Of a stretch of 64,000 bases of DNA, positions 35,767-42,806 are shown in pieces. This DNA is from Deltaproteobacteria bacterium. Its GTDB lineage: Bacteria > Desulfobacterota > Binatia > HRBIN30 > JACQVA1. Every line of letters begins with the position of its first letter. Positions within the stretch are counted from its first letter, which is position 1. The notes below the pieces were generated by a model. That model was not told where the DNA came from and did not search any database. It worked only from the letters and a program-made list of their open reading frames with translations. The position numbers and the translations under genes are program-made. The DNA lies in assembly GCA_016178705.1 (NCBI GenBank), contig JACOST010000028.1, positions 766,951 through 830,950 on the forward strand, read 5' to 3'.

Positions 35767-36556
35767 GTAGCAGAAACTCTTTCACCGCCGCATTGAACTC
35801 GTGCGGAAATTCGACGTTGGTGATGTGGCCGGCGCGCGGGATGCGAACGAGACGCGCGCCGCGGATGCCGGCGGCGAGTTCCTCGGAACAAATCGGCGGC
35901 GTGACCCGATCCTCGTCGCCAACGATCACCAACGTTGGCACGGTGATCTCGCCCAGGCGGTCGCGTGCGGCGAAGGTCATCGCGGCGCGCGCGGCGCGTA
36001 CGTACACCGCTTTGTCGTTGCGAGCCACTTGATCGATGAAGTAGTCGCGCATCACCGGGTCGACGCGTTCGGAGAACGCGTTGGTGATGCGCGCCTTCGC
36101 GATCACCCCCATCGAGTTGTCTTCGATGAACTGGAGCGCCTCGCGCCCCACACTCTCGAAACCGACCGGCGCTGCGGCCAAGGTGTCCGCAAGCACAAGG
36201 CTGGCGGCGGCGAGCGGGAAATCGAGCGCGAGCTGTTGCGCCACCATGCCACCGAGCGACAGGCCGCCGATGTGCGCGCGTTCGACGCCCTGGGCGCGGA
36301 GCAAGCGGACTATGTCGCGCGCCATGTCGGCGATGGTGAAGTCGGTGTCACCACCGGTCGACTCACCATGGGCACGCAAGTCGACCGTGATCACCGGAAA
36401 GCGATCCGCAAACGCGAGCACCTGATACAGCCACATCGCGTGGCTGCCGCCGAGTCCGTGAATGAACACGATCGGCGCACGCCCAGCGCGCCACGGCTCG
36501 CAGAAATCGTGTAGCTCGTAAAATAGTCCGATGTCACCAACGCGCTGGTGGGGCAT
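35759..36556 (-). CDS. Alpha/beta-hydrolase (enol-lactonase-like)
   Basis: The 265-residue enzyme has an alpha/beta-hydrolase core: the oxyanion strand IVFIHGLGGSHAMW, nucleophile Ser in GGLSLGGMVAQ (about residue 110), Asp in VGDEDRVTP and His in AGHITNVEFP. The pattern resembles 3-oxoadipate enol-lactonase and related esterases, though the substrate cannot be fixed. ATG 36556 is chosen for GGAGG 7 bases upstream; the longer frame is repeat-derived. It is convergent with the acyl-CoA dehydrogenase gene. Upstream is a long GCCATNN repeat block that it shares with the divergent redoxin gene. Confidence 0.9.
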   Translation of the reverse strand: MPHQRVGDIGLFYELHDFCEPWRAGRAPIVFIHGLGGSHAMWLYQVLAFADRFPVITVDLRAHGESTGGDTDFTIADMARDIVRLLRAQGVERAHIGGLSLGGMVAQQLALDFPLAAASLVLADTLAAAPVGFESVGREALQFIEDNSMGVIAKARITNAFSERVDPVMRDYFIDQVARNDKAVYVRAARAAMTFAARDRLGEITVPTLVIVGDEDRVTPPICSEELAAGIRGARLVRIPRAGHITNVEFPHEFNAAVKEFLLPM

Positions 36557-36616
36557 GAGAGAACCTCCGCGGGCGGGAACAGACCATGGGGGGTCGAGGG
36601 CGTCAATGGCTGTGGC

Positions 36617-36730
36617 ACGCATCGCCGATGGCCGATGGCTTGAGGTCGGAGAAGATCTCGATCTGCCCGACCTACCATCAGCCATCTGCTATCAGCCACC
36701 AGCTCATCCGCCATCTGCCATCAGCGAGTT
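36617..36730. repeat. GCCATNN heptamer array, second copy
   Basis: Right half reads in 7-bp steps ACCATCA, GCCATCT, GCTATCA, GCCACCA, then GCCATCT, GCCATCA. Left half has GATGGCC, GATGGCT and a GAGGTCGG / CCGACCT pairing, so the region can fold back imperfectly. It lies between divergent hydrolase and redoxin genes. Confidence 0.7.
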
Positions 36731-36764
36731 GACCTAACCGCCGCGCCCGCTTACTGTCGCGGCG

Positions 36765-37478
36765 ATGTTGCTGGTGTCCATCGCCGTCTTGGTCGGGGCT
36801 ATCGCGGTCTACGCGCTGACCCCGGCGCTGCTGATCTATTGGAAGTACCCGTGGCCGATTTACGGCGCGATGCTCGCGTCGGTCGCGCTCGCGCTCGGCA
36901 GTCGCCGCCGCGGCATCCTACGCTACGCCACCGTTGGTCTCACCGGATTGGTGACGGTCGGGTTCCTGATGGTCACACTGTTCACGACTAGGCTCGATCA
37001 CGGCCAGCTTGCGCTGCGACCAGGCGATCCCTTTCCCGATTTCACGCTGACGACTTCCACCAAGCACCCGTTCTCATCCGCCGAACTCAAGGGCCAGAGC
37101 GCGGCGTTGTACATCTTCTATCGTGGCGATTGGTGACCCTTCTGCCGTGCTGAGCTCGGGCAGCTCACAAAATACTACGGACAGATCGAGCAGCAGGGGG
37201 TGAAACTGTTTGCGGTCAGCGTCGACGAGCCGGACGCGTCGGAAGCGCTGCGGCAGCGCTTGCACTGTGACTTCACGTTCCTCTCGGATTCCAAGGGCGA
37301 GGTGCTCGATCGGTTGAACATCCGCCATCGCAACGGCCACGAGGGTCACGACATTGCGTTCCCCACCCAAATCCTGGTCGACAAGAGCGGCATCGTGCGC
37401 TGGACGTTCGAGTCGGACGACCTGCGCGTCCGCGTCGAACCTGAGCAGATCTTCACTGCCATCGCCGCACTGCCGTGA
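36765..37478 (+). CDS. Membrane-anchored redoxin (AhpC/TSA-like) with selenocysteine at an in-frame TGA
   Basis: The frame runs 237 sense codons with one TGA at codon 124 (37134-37136). The N-terminal third has three hydrophobic segments (VSIAVLVGAIAVYALTPALL, a second near residue 30-45, and a third near 57-72). A thioredoxin-fold AhpC/TSA domain follows, beginning LRPGDPFPDFTL. At the active site the sequence is YRGDW-TGA-PFCRAEL; homologous redoxins have GDWCPFC there, so TGA replaces the peroxidatic Cys and the resolving Cys of a UxxC pair is kept. The protein continues in frame as a normal redoxin (VKLFAVSVDEPDAS, FPTQILVDKSGIVRW). A hairpin 20 bases after the TGA fits a bacterial SECIS element. 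It probably reduces peroxides or disulfides at the membrane. A nonsense mutation is the alternative, but frame conservation on both sides and the hairpin argue for selenocysteine. Confidence 0.85.
37151..37167 (+). promoter_or_regulatory. Putative bacterial SECIS element
   Basis: TGAGCT - CGGGC - AGCTCA forms a 6-bp stem with a 5-nt apical loop having G at its second position. The loop begins 20 bases after the TGA codon, within the 16-37-base window known for bacterial SECIS elements, and the hairpin is in the coding frame. It should bind SelB to insert selenocysteine. selA/selB/selC are not in this window. Confidence 0.7.
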
Positions 37479-37494
37479 CTCGTGAGTCGTGACA
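37474..37494. repeat. Short CGTGANN array over the redoxin stop
   Basis: CGTGACT, CGTGAGT, CGTGACA: three heptamers, the first of which contributes the TGA stop codon of the redoxin gene. It ends before the thiolase ribosome-binding site. Confidence 0.65.
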
Positions 37495-37520
37495 ACGCGC
37501 TGTGTGGTAAGGATGATCTG

Positions 37521-38690
37521 ATGCGTCTGAAGAGTGCGACCGCCATCGCTGGGCTCGGGATTACCAAGCAAGGGAAAGTCTACGAGCACAACCAAGTCGG
37601 CTTCGCCATCGAAGCGATCAAGCTGGCGCTCGACGATGCCGGGCTGACGCGCGCCGATCTCGACGGCGTGTTGCTCAATCCGGGGCTGAGCTGGACCGAC
37701 GGTGGCATGGGCGCGTTCGGCCTGCAGCAAGCGATGGGGCTGCACAACCTCCGGTTGGCGCACACGATGAACGCGGGCGGCGCGACGGCCGGCGCGATGA
37801 TTCATCAAGCCGTCGAAGCGATCGCCACCGGCATGGCGACGACCGTCGCCTGCGTGTTCTCCGACGCGCCGCTGAAACCACCGGCGCCCAAAGCCGAAGG
37901 CAAGAGTAGCGGCTCGGCGGCGGCGTACGCCTTCGGCCGCGGCCTCGAGGCCGCCTATGGCCAGTTCGGCGTCAATGCGATGTATGCGCTGGTGGCGCAA
38001 CGCCACATGCATCTCTACGGCACCACCAACGATCACCTCGGTGCCATCGCGGTCGCTGAACGACAGTGGGCCAACAAGAATCCGCAGGCGCAGTTCTACG
38101 ACACGCCGATGACTCTCGACGACTACCGTCGCTCGCGCTGGATCGTCGAACCGTTTCGCCTATTCGACTGCTGCCTGGTTTCCAACGGCGGCGTCGCGGT
38201 GATCGTGACCTCGGCGGAGCGCGCACGCGATCTCAAGCGGCCACCGGTCTACATCTGGGGCATGGGACAAGGCCATCCCGGCGGCGATCCGTCGGAAACC
38301 CTCACTTCCGGCGCGCCGCTCGCTAAAGAGCAAGCGTTCACAATGGCCGGCATCACGTTGGGTGACATCGACGTCGTCGAACTCTACGACTGCTACACGT
38401 TCACCGTACTGGTGTGCTTGGAGGACTACGGCTTCTGCAAGAAGGGCGAAGGCGGTCCCTTCGCCGCCGACGGCAAGCTCGCGCCCGGTGGTGCGCTGCC
38501 GGTGAACACTGGCGGCGGTCAACTGTCGTCGTTCTACATGTGGGGCATGACACCGGTGTCCGAAGGCGTGATTCAAATCCGCGGCGACGGCGGCGCGCGC
38601 CAAGTGCCCGACGCCAAGGTGGCACTCGTCAGCGGCAACGGTGGTATTCTCTCCACCCACTCAACACTGGTGCTGGCCAACGAGCCCTAA
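37521..38690 (+). CDS. Thiolase-family acyltransferase (SCP2/lipid-transfer type)
   Basis: The 389-residue protein belongs to the thiolase superfamily of the lipid-transfer or non-condensing type. It has AIAGLGITKQGKVYEHNQV at the N-terminus, a NAGGATAGAMIHQAVEAI segment where classic thiolases have the catalytic Cys (here not Cys), and LYDCYTFTVLVCLEDYGFC and PVNTGGGQLSS in the C-terminal half. Such proteins work with a DUF35/OB-fold partner; one is encoded 46 bases downstream, as in the Ltp/ChsH-type sterol side-chain retro-aldolases and related systems. TAAGGA precedes the ATG. A role in sterol-like or branched-chain CoA degradation is likely but inferred. Confidence 0.88.
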   Translation: MRLKSATAIAGLGITKQGKVYEHNQVGFAIEAIKLALDDAGLTRADLDGVLLNPGLSWTDGGMGAFGLQQAMGLHNLRLAHTMNAGGATAGAMIHQAVEAIATGMATTVACVFSDAPLKPPAPKAEGKSSGSAAAYAFGRGLEAAYGQFGVNAMYALVAQRHMHLYGTTNDHLGAIAVAERQWANKNPQAQFYDTPMTLDDYRRSRWIVEPFRLFDCCLVSNGGVAVIVTSAERARDLKRPPVYIWGMGQGHPGGDPSETLTSGAPLAKEQAFTMAGITLGDIDVVELYDCYTFTVLVCLEDYGFCKKGEGGPFAADGKLAPGGALPVNTGGGQLSSFYMWGMTPVSEGVIQIRGDGGARQVPDAKVALVSGNGGILSTHSTLVLANEP

Positions 38691-38735
38691 CCACAAACAA
38701 CAAACCACAGACCCGAAACCAGAGACCAGGGACAC
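38690..38735. repeat. ACCANAN heptamer array
   Basis: Starting on the last base of the thiolase stop, the strand reads ACCACAA, ACAACAA, ACCACAG, ACCCGAA, ACCAGAG, ACCAGGG, ACAC and runs straight to the next ATG. This is a third core sequence with the same 7-bp period as the CGTGANN and GCCATNN arrays, here directly upstream of a start codon with no visible ribosome-binding site. Confidence 0.7.
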
Positions 38736-39146
38736 ATGTCCGCGTACACGAAACCCATTCCCGTCATCACGCCTGAGATGCGGCCGTTCTACGACGCCGC
38801 CAAGCGACACGAGTTGGTTGTGCAACACTGCAGCGGCTGCGGTGCGCACCGATTTCCGGCGCGAGGGATCTGCTCGCACTGCCTGTCTCCCGAATCGAGC
38901 TGGGTGAAGGTGTCCGGCGAGGGCGAGGTCTTCAGCTTCAACGTCATGCATCAGATCTACCATCCCGGTTTCGCGACCGAGGTCCCGTACGCGGTGGTGG
39001 TGGTGAAGCTCGCCGAAGGCGCCAAGATCACCTCGAATCTGGTCGGCGTAAAACCGCACGACATCACCATCGGCATGCCCGTGCGCGTGATGTTCGAGGA
39101 CATCATCGAGCACGTGACGTTGCCGAAATTCCGATCGGTGGAATAG
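38736..39146 (+). CDS. Zn-ribbon/OB-fold (DUF35) partner protein
   Basis: The 136-residue protein has a rubredoxin-like zinc ribbon with CSGCG and CSHC (about residues 33-50) followed by an OB-fold domain (GEVFSFNVMHQIYHPGF, YAVVVVKLAEGAKI, MPVRVMFED). DUF35 proteins bind CoA or acyl chains and partner with thiolase-like or hydratase-like subunits. The upstream thiolase-type gene is the evident partner. There is no ribosome-binding site in the ACCANAN-repeat leader, so it may depend on translation of the thiolase. Confidence 0.9.
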   Translation: MSAYTKPIPVITPEMRPFYDAAKRHELVVQHCSGCGAHRFPARGICSHCLSPESSWVKVSGEGEVFSFNVMHQIYHPGFATEVPYAVVVVKLAEGAKITSNLVGVKPHDITIGMPVRVMFEDIIEHVTLPKFRSVE

Positions 39147-39256
39147 GGATCGGCGACTGCTCCCCGGCGCGGCGAGAGCGGCGGCCGACCGAGAGCCGGG
39201 CACGCGACATAAGTGGGCAGCCAGCATTGACAGTGCGATGCTGGCGTCCTATACGT

Positions 39257-39276
39257 GCATCCATGCGCATGGATGC
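39257..39276. promoter_or_regulatory. Perfect 20-bp palindrome at the arsR start (candidate operator)
   Basis: GCATCCATGCGCATGGATGC is perfectly self-complementary and overlaps the arsR start codons. A partly similar motif lies upstream of the next gene at 39661-39688. ArsR-family repressors bind such inverted repeats at their own promoters, so autoregulation is a reasonable inference. Confidence 0.6.
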
Positions 39277-39634
39277 TTCTAAAACCCGAGCGGCGGCGTC
39301 CGCAAAGACTCGTAAGAAGGCGGCCCGCGATCTCGATGGCATCTTGGAGTCGAAAGTCTTCCGGGCGCTCTGCGAGCCGGTTCGCGTCGAGATCCTCAAG
39401 CTGCTGACCGAGCGGGGACGGTCGGACATCGCCACGATAGCCGCCCGTGTTCCGCAAGACCGCTCGGTTGTCTCCCGCCACCTCGCGCAACTTCACCACG
39501 CCGGCTTCGTGCGGAGAGAGAAAGTGGGCCGCAACGTCTTCTTCGAAATGGATGGGCCAGCGGTGGTGGCTCAGATCGAGGACGTGCTGGAGCGTTTCAA
39601 GGCGCTCGTTCCACTGTGTTGCCCCGGCAAGTGA
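39263..39634 (+). CDS. arsR: ArsR-family HTH transcriptional repressor
   Basis: The 123-residue protein has the ArsR winged helix: VFRALCEPVRVEILKLLTERGRSDIATIAARV, the recognition helix DRSVVSRHLAQLHHAGFVRRE and the wing VGRNVFFEMDG. It ends VPLCCPGK; a C-terminal Cys pair could bind As(III), as in ArsR branches with C-terminal ligands. ATG 39263 or 39269 are both possible starts, and both lie in a perfect 20-bp palindrome. It is upstream of an alpha/beta hydrolase and an arsM gene, supporting arsenic-responsive control. Confidence 0.88.
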   Translation: MRMDASKTRAAASAKTRKKAARDLDGILESKVFRALCEPVRVEILKLLTERGRSDIATIAARVPQDRSVVSRHLAQLHHAGFVRREKVGRNVFFEMDGPAVVAQIEDVLERFKALVPLCCPGK

Positions 39635-39660
39635 GCAAGCCGATTTTCGTTCTTTTGGTC

Positions 39661-39688
39661 CATACACATGCATGGGTGTGCATATACG
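39661..39688. promoter_or_regulatory. Second ArsR-operator-like motif
   Basis: CATACACATGCATGGGTGTGCATATACG contains ATGCA-TGGGTG-TGCAT inverted arms and shares 12 of 17 bases with half of the palindrome at arsR (CATGGRTG...TATA). It sits about 60 bases upstream of the hydrolase-arsM operon. Its assignment to ArsR is inference. Confidence 0.4.
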
Positions 39689-39749
39689 CAGATGAATCGC
39701 GGTCCCGACATCGGGCCTGATGGTTGGAACGACGCAAAGGAGGAAGGCA

Positions 39750-40808
39750 ATGCGGAAGACCTACACGGCAATCGTGATCGCGCTGGTCCTTGGGGGGATC
39801 CTGGCGGTCTCCTTGTACGGTGGATCGAGCGTCGACAGAGCGGGGTTCGCTCTTGAACCGAACGAGCCGGCGCTGGAAGAGTTCTCCCGACACAAGCGCT
39901 ACATCGAGGTCAGCCCATGGCGGGTCGCCTACATCGATGAGGGACAGGGCCCGCCGGTGGTCCTGCTCCACGGTTGCCCGTTCCACTCCTTCCAATGGCG
40001 CGATCTCATTCCGCGACTCCGAGAGAAGTATCACGTCCTGGCGCCGGACTTACTCGGCTTGGGGGACACGCAGGTGCGACTGACCGACGACTACCGGCTC
40101 CCCAACGACGTGGCAATGGTCATCGGATTCCTCGACGCCCTCGGCATCAGGGAGGCCGACTTCGTCGCGGCCGACCATGGCGCGGCCACGCTGCAACTGC
40201 TCATGCGAGACCATCCGGAACGGATTCGACGCGCTGTCATCACGAACGCCGAGGCCTATGACCAGTGGCCGAGCAAACCTGAGATACCATATCTGAAGCA
40301 GGTCGTGAGCCCATGGGCGAGCCCCCTGTTCCGCTTCGCACTCCGCTTTACCTGGGTGCAGCGCGAAGTGTTCGGCGTCGCGGTGCATCAGAAGGACGCG
40401 TTCACCGACGAGGTGCTCTACGCGTATACGCGGGCTCACATTGCGACGCCGGAACGCTGGGCCCGGCTGCAGCGATTTTTTCGCTGGCAGCTCGATCCCG
40501 AGCACAACCGCGTGACGATGGATGCGGTGGAGGGGCTTCGACGGTTCGAGAAGCCGACACTCATCCTGTGGGGGAAGCAGGACACGAATTTCGGCCCGGC
40601 GATCGCCGAGCGACTCGCGGGTGACATTCCAGGAGTCGTTGGTGTGGAGTATCTCGACCACTCAGCGCACATGCCCTTTCAAGAAGAGCCGGAGCAATAC
40701 GCCAGAGCAGTAGCACGCTTCTTGGCCACCGACAGTTCAACCTTGGAGCAGCAGCGGCGCGCGTTTCGCGCAGAGCGAGCCGCCAAGAAAGAAGGAGCAA
40801 CGCAATGA
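39750..40808 (+). CDS. Alpha/beta-hydrolase of the haloalkane dehalogenase/epoxide hydrolase group
   Basis: The 352-residue protein has an N-terminal signal or anchor (YTAIVIALVLGGILAVSLYGG) and an alpha/beta-hydrolase domain: VVLLHGCPFHSFQWRDLIP, the nucleophile elbow VAADHGAATLQL with Asp in place of Ser (the dehalogenase/epoxide hydrolase type), WGKQDTNFGP and DHSAHMPFQEEP with the His. AAAGGAGGAA precedes the ATG. It is placed between arsR and arsM, and its stop overlaps the arsM start by 4 bases (ATGA), so the two are translationally coupled. A hydrolase acting on organic arsenicals or halides would fit, but the substrate is unknown. Confidence 0.85.
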   Translation: MRKTYTAIVIALVLGGILAVSLYGGSSVDRAGFALEPNEPALEEFSRHKRYIEVSPWRVAYIDEGQGPPVVLLHGCPFHSFQWRDLIPRLREKYHVLAPDLLGLGDTQVRLTDDYRLPNDVAMVIGFLDALGIREADFVAADHGAATLQLLMRDHPERIRRAVITNAEAYDQWPSKPEIPYLKQVVSPWASPLFRFALRFTWVQREVFGVAVHQKDAFTDEVLYAYTRAHIATPERWARLQRFFRWQLDPEHNRVTMDAVEGLRRFEKPTLILWGKQDTNFGPAIAERLAGDIPGVVGVEYLDHSAHMPFQEEPEQYARAVARFLATDSSTLEQQRRAFRAERAAKKEGATQ

Positions 40809-41629
40809 CGATTGAAGACCAGAAGAGCGCCGATGCCGTGCGCGGCATGGTCCGGGAAGGCTACGCCGAAATCGCCCGCAACACGGGCCAGCGCTGTGGT
40901 GCGGCCGCCGTCAACGCCGAGGTGATCGCCCGACACATCGGCTACTCGAACGACGACCTCCACGCGGTCCCAAGCGGAGCGAACCTCGGGCTTGGTTGCG
41001 GGAATCCACTCGCCTTCGCTCAGGTGCAGCCGGGTGAAACCGTGCTCGACCTCGGCTCGGGCGCCGGTTTCGATATTCTCCTCGCCGCGCAGGCTGTAGG
41101 CGCCACGGGTCGGGTCATTGGCGTCGACATGACGCCGGAAATGCTGGCGCGGGCCGAAGCGAACGCTCGCGCTGCGGGCGTTGGCAATGTCGAGTTCCGC
41201 CAGGGTTACATCGAAGCGCTTCCGGTCAATGACGCGAGCGTCGACGTGGTTATCTCGAACTGTGTCATCAATCTCTCGCCAGAGAAGACCCGCGTCTTCC
41301 AAGAGGCGTTTCGAGTGCTGCGTCCGAAGGGACGACTGGCGATATCCGACTTAGTGCTCAGCGCACCACTGCCGCGCGGGCTCTTCAAAAGCGTGGAGGC
41401 CTATGTCGGCTGCGTCGCCGGCGCCATGCAGCGCGATGACTACCTCGCGGCCATCACCAATGCGGGATTTCGGATGGTGGAGGTGGTCGCGGAACATTCG
41501 TTCGGGGGCCTGCTTGACCTGCAGAGCCCCGAGATTCTTGCGGCTCTCGCGAAGGACGGATTCACAACACAGGACGCCGAGTGCGTTCTTGAAAGCGTGA
41601 TGAGTGTGAAGATCGTGGCGCACAAGTAA
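40805..41629 (+). CDS. arsM: Arsenite S-adenosylmethionine methyltransferase
   Basis: The 274-residue protein is ArsM-like. It has GLGCGNP with the conserved Cys, the SAM-binding LDLGSGAGFDILLAAQAVG, GVDMTPEMLARA, VISNCVINLSPEK with the second Cys, and VGCVAGAM with the third. All three As(III)-binding Cys positions of ArsM are present, which is strong evidence for function. It methylates arsenite to mono-, di- and trimethyl forms for detoxification. The start overlaps the upstream hydrolase stop (ATGA). Probable regulation is by the ArsR homologue two genes upstream. Confidence 0.95.
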   Translation: MTIEDQKSADAVRGMVREGYAEIARNTGQRCGAAAVNAEVIARHIGYSNDDLHAVPSGANLGLGCGNPLAFAQVQPGETVLDLGSGAGFDILLAAQAVGATGRVIGVDMTPEMLARAEANARAAGVGNVEFRQGYIEALPVNDASVDVVISNCVINLSPEKTRVFQEAFRVLRPKGRLAISDLVLSAPLPRGLFKSVEAYVGCVAGAMQRDDYLAAITNAGFRMVEVVAEHSFGGLLDLQSPEILAALAKDGFTTQDAECVLESVMSVKIVAHK

Positions 41630-42265
41630 ACGCGCGTACTGGCGCAAACCCGCGGCGAAGATCACCGGCACGGGCGGGAGCGGTGAGGAACTGGGTGTAG
41701 GCTTGCTCGACACCAAACCGGGTACGGACCGCAACCGCGGCACGTTGCAGGACGAAATCAATCAGACCCAAGTAGTCGGTGCTCTTCATATTTGCTCGAA
41801 GACGATCCTGGCGGCCGCACGAGTTTGAACTGTTCGGCAACATCACAAAGCCCGTTCTCTCTGTGCTGAGGAAGTGGACCGGCACATCGCGAAACACCAG
41901 CGCGAGCAGCATGGGAAGAAACGTAACCTCGCTCGGCGTCTTAGACTCCCCGCAATTCTCGGAAGCGTCGAACAAGCTTGTCCCGCCGTTGTTGGAAATC
42001 CGAATGCAGCTTACGCGCCTCCCAAGGAAATCGATTGCCCAATAGACACGCCCAGCCACCGCCGCGAACAGCGAGGCAATGCCAGGCACTGTAAATCGAT
42101 TCGCATTGAGGCGAGGGCGCCGAAAACGCACGCTCGATTCATAGCTCACCTAACCTCGGTTACGCGAGCATCTGATTATCGTGCGAACGATACCGGAAGG
42201 TCGTGCGGGAATCCTTGACGTCGTGCCCGCCGTGCACATACGCTCCGCAACGCAAGGAGGTGGTG
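41630..42265. other. 636-base region without a convincing gene
   Basis: This stretch appears less GC-rich than its surroundings. A leftward frame of 195 codons (41562-42149) is open, but its product (including MKSTDYLGLIDFVLQRA) matches no family I recognise and overlaps the arsM 3' end antisense. Rightward frames (for example 41874-42218) are also unremarkable. It may be decayed DNA, a gene remnant or an unrecognised small gene. Confidence 0.4.
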
Positions 42266-42430
42266 ATGGAGAAGCGGATGGATTCGGGCACCGTTGGTGA
42301 GCGCGTCGGCGAACCCGACGTGACCGAGTATTGTCCGAACTGCGGCGCGCGCGGCACCTGGCAGAAATGCAAACTGATCTGTTCGAATCCCAATTGCGGC
42401 GTGCGCATCATTTTAGCCTGCGTGGATTGA
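42266..42430 (+). CDS. Small zinc-ribbon protein, 54 aa
   Basis: The 54-residue protein is dominated by Cys pairs: CPNCG, then KCKLIC and a NPNCG near the C-terminus, with the final ACVD. The five-to-six Cys arrangement suits a Zn- or Fe-binding ribbon. AAGGAGG lies 6 bases before the ATG at 42266, which is good evidence for translation; the longer frame upstream has no support. It is 4 bases upstream of a ferredoxin gene, so the two are probably co-transcribed and may act in the same redox or metal process. I do not recognise a named family. Confidence 0.75.
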   Translation: MEKRMDSGTVGERVGEPDVTEYCPNCGARGTWQKCKLICSNPNCGVRIILACVD

Positions 42431-42434
42431 TCTG

Positions 42435-42734
42435 ATGATGAGTGAGCCAGCGCCGACAAAGACGTGCGCACCCGACGCGGGGCGCGTTGAACCGCACATC
42501 GACCGCTCGCGTTGCGAGGCGAAGAGCGACTGCGTGCGCGTCTGTCCGTACAACGTGTTCGAGGTCCGCAAGCTGCTACCCGCCGAGCGACAAGAGCTAT
42601 CGTTCTTCAGCAAGCTGAAACTGTTCGCCCACGGCGGCGAGCAAGCCTTCGCCGTGCGCGCTGCCGATTGCCATGCCTGCGGCCTGTGCGTGAAGGCTTG
42701 TCCCGAGAACGCCATCACCTTGGTCGCGGTGTAG
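42435..42734 (+). CDS. Ferredoxin-like protein with one typical 4Fe-4S and one atypical cluster motif
   Basis: The 99-residue protein has two cluster motifs. The second is canonical, CHACGLCVKACPEN. The first reads CEAKSDCVRVCPYN, so the second Cys of the CxxCxxCxxxCP pattern is replaced by Lys. That would leave three ligands for the first cluster, compatible with a [3Fe-4S] or a labile site. A 35-residue insertion (ERQELSFFSKLKLFAHGGEQAF) separates the two. Start ATG at 42435 or 42438. It follows the zinc-ribbon gene and precedes a large cyclase gene. Its redox partner is unknown. Confidence 0.88.
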   Translation: MMSEPAPTKTCAPDAGRVEPHIDRSRCEAKSDCVRVCPYNVFEVRKLLPAERQELSFFSKLKLFAHGGEQAFAVRAADCHACGLCVKACPENAITLVAV

Positions 42735-42806
42735 CGCATCGCCGTCCCTGGTTTGACGTCGTCGGACAATGGGAGAATGATCGGCAATCCGGAAGAGTTG
42801 AGATCG

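Noticed and set aside
36765-37136. Redoxin gene read as a truncated 123-aa membrane protein
   Set aside because: The TGA is at the exact redox-Cys position, the frame downstream is an intact redoxin and a SECIS-like hairpin follows, so selenocysteine is a better reading than truncation.
41562-42149. 195-codon leftward frame after arsM as a gene
   Set aside because: No ribosome-binding site or recognisable family, and it overlaps the arsM 3' end antisense; kept only as an unassigned region.
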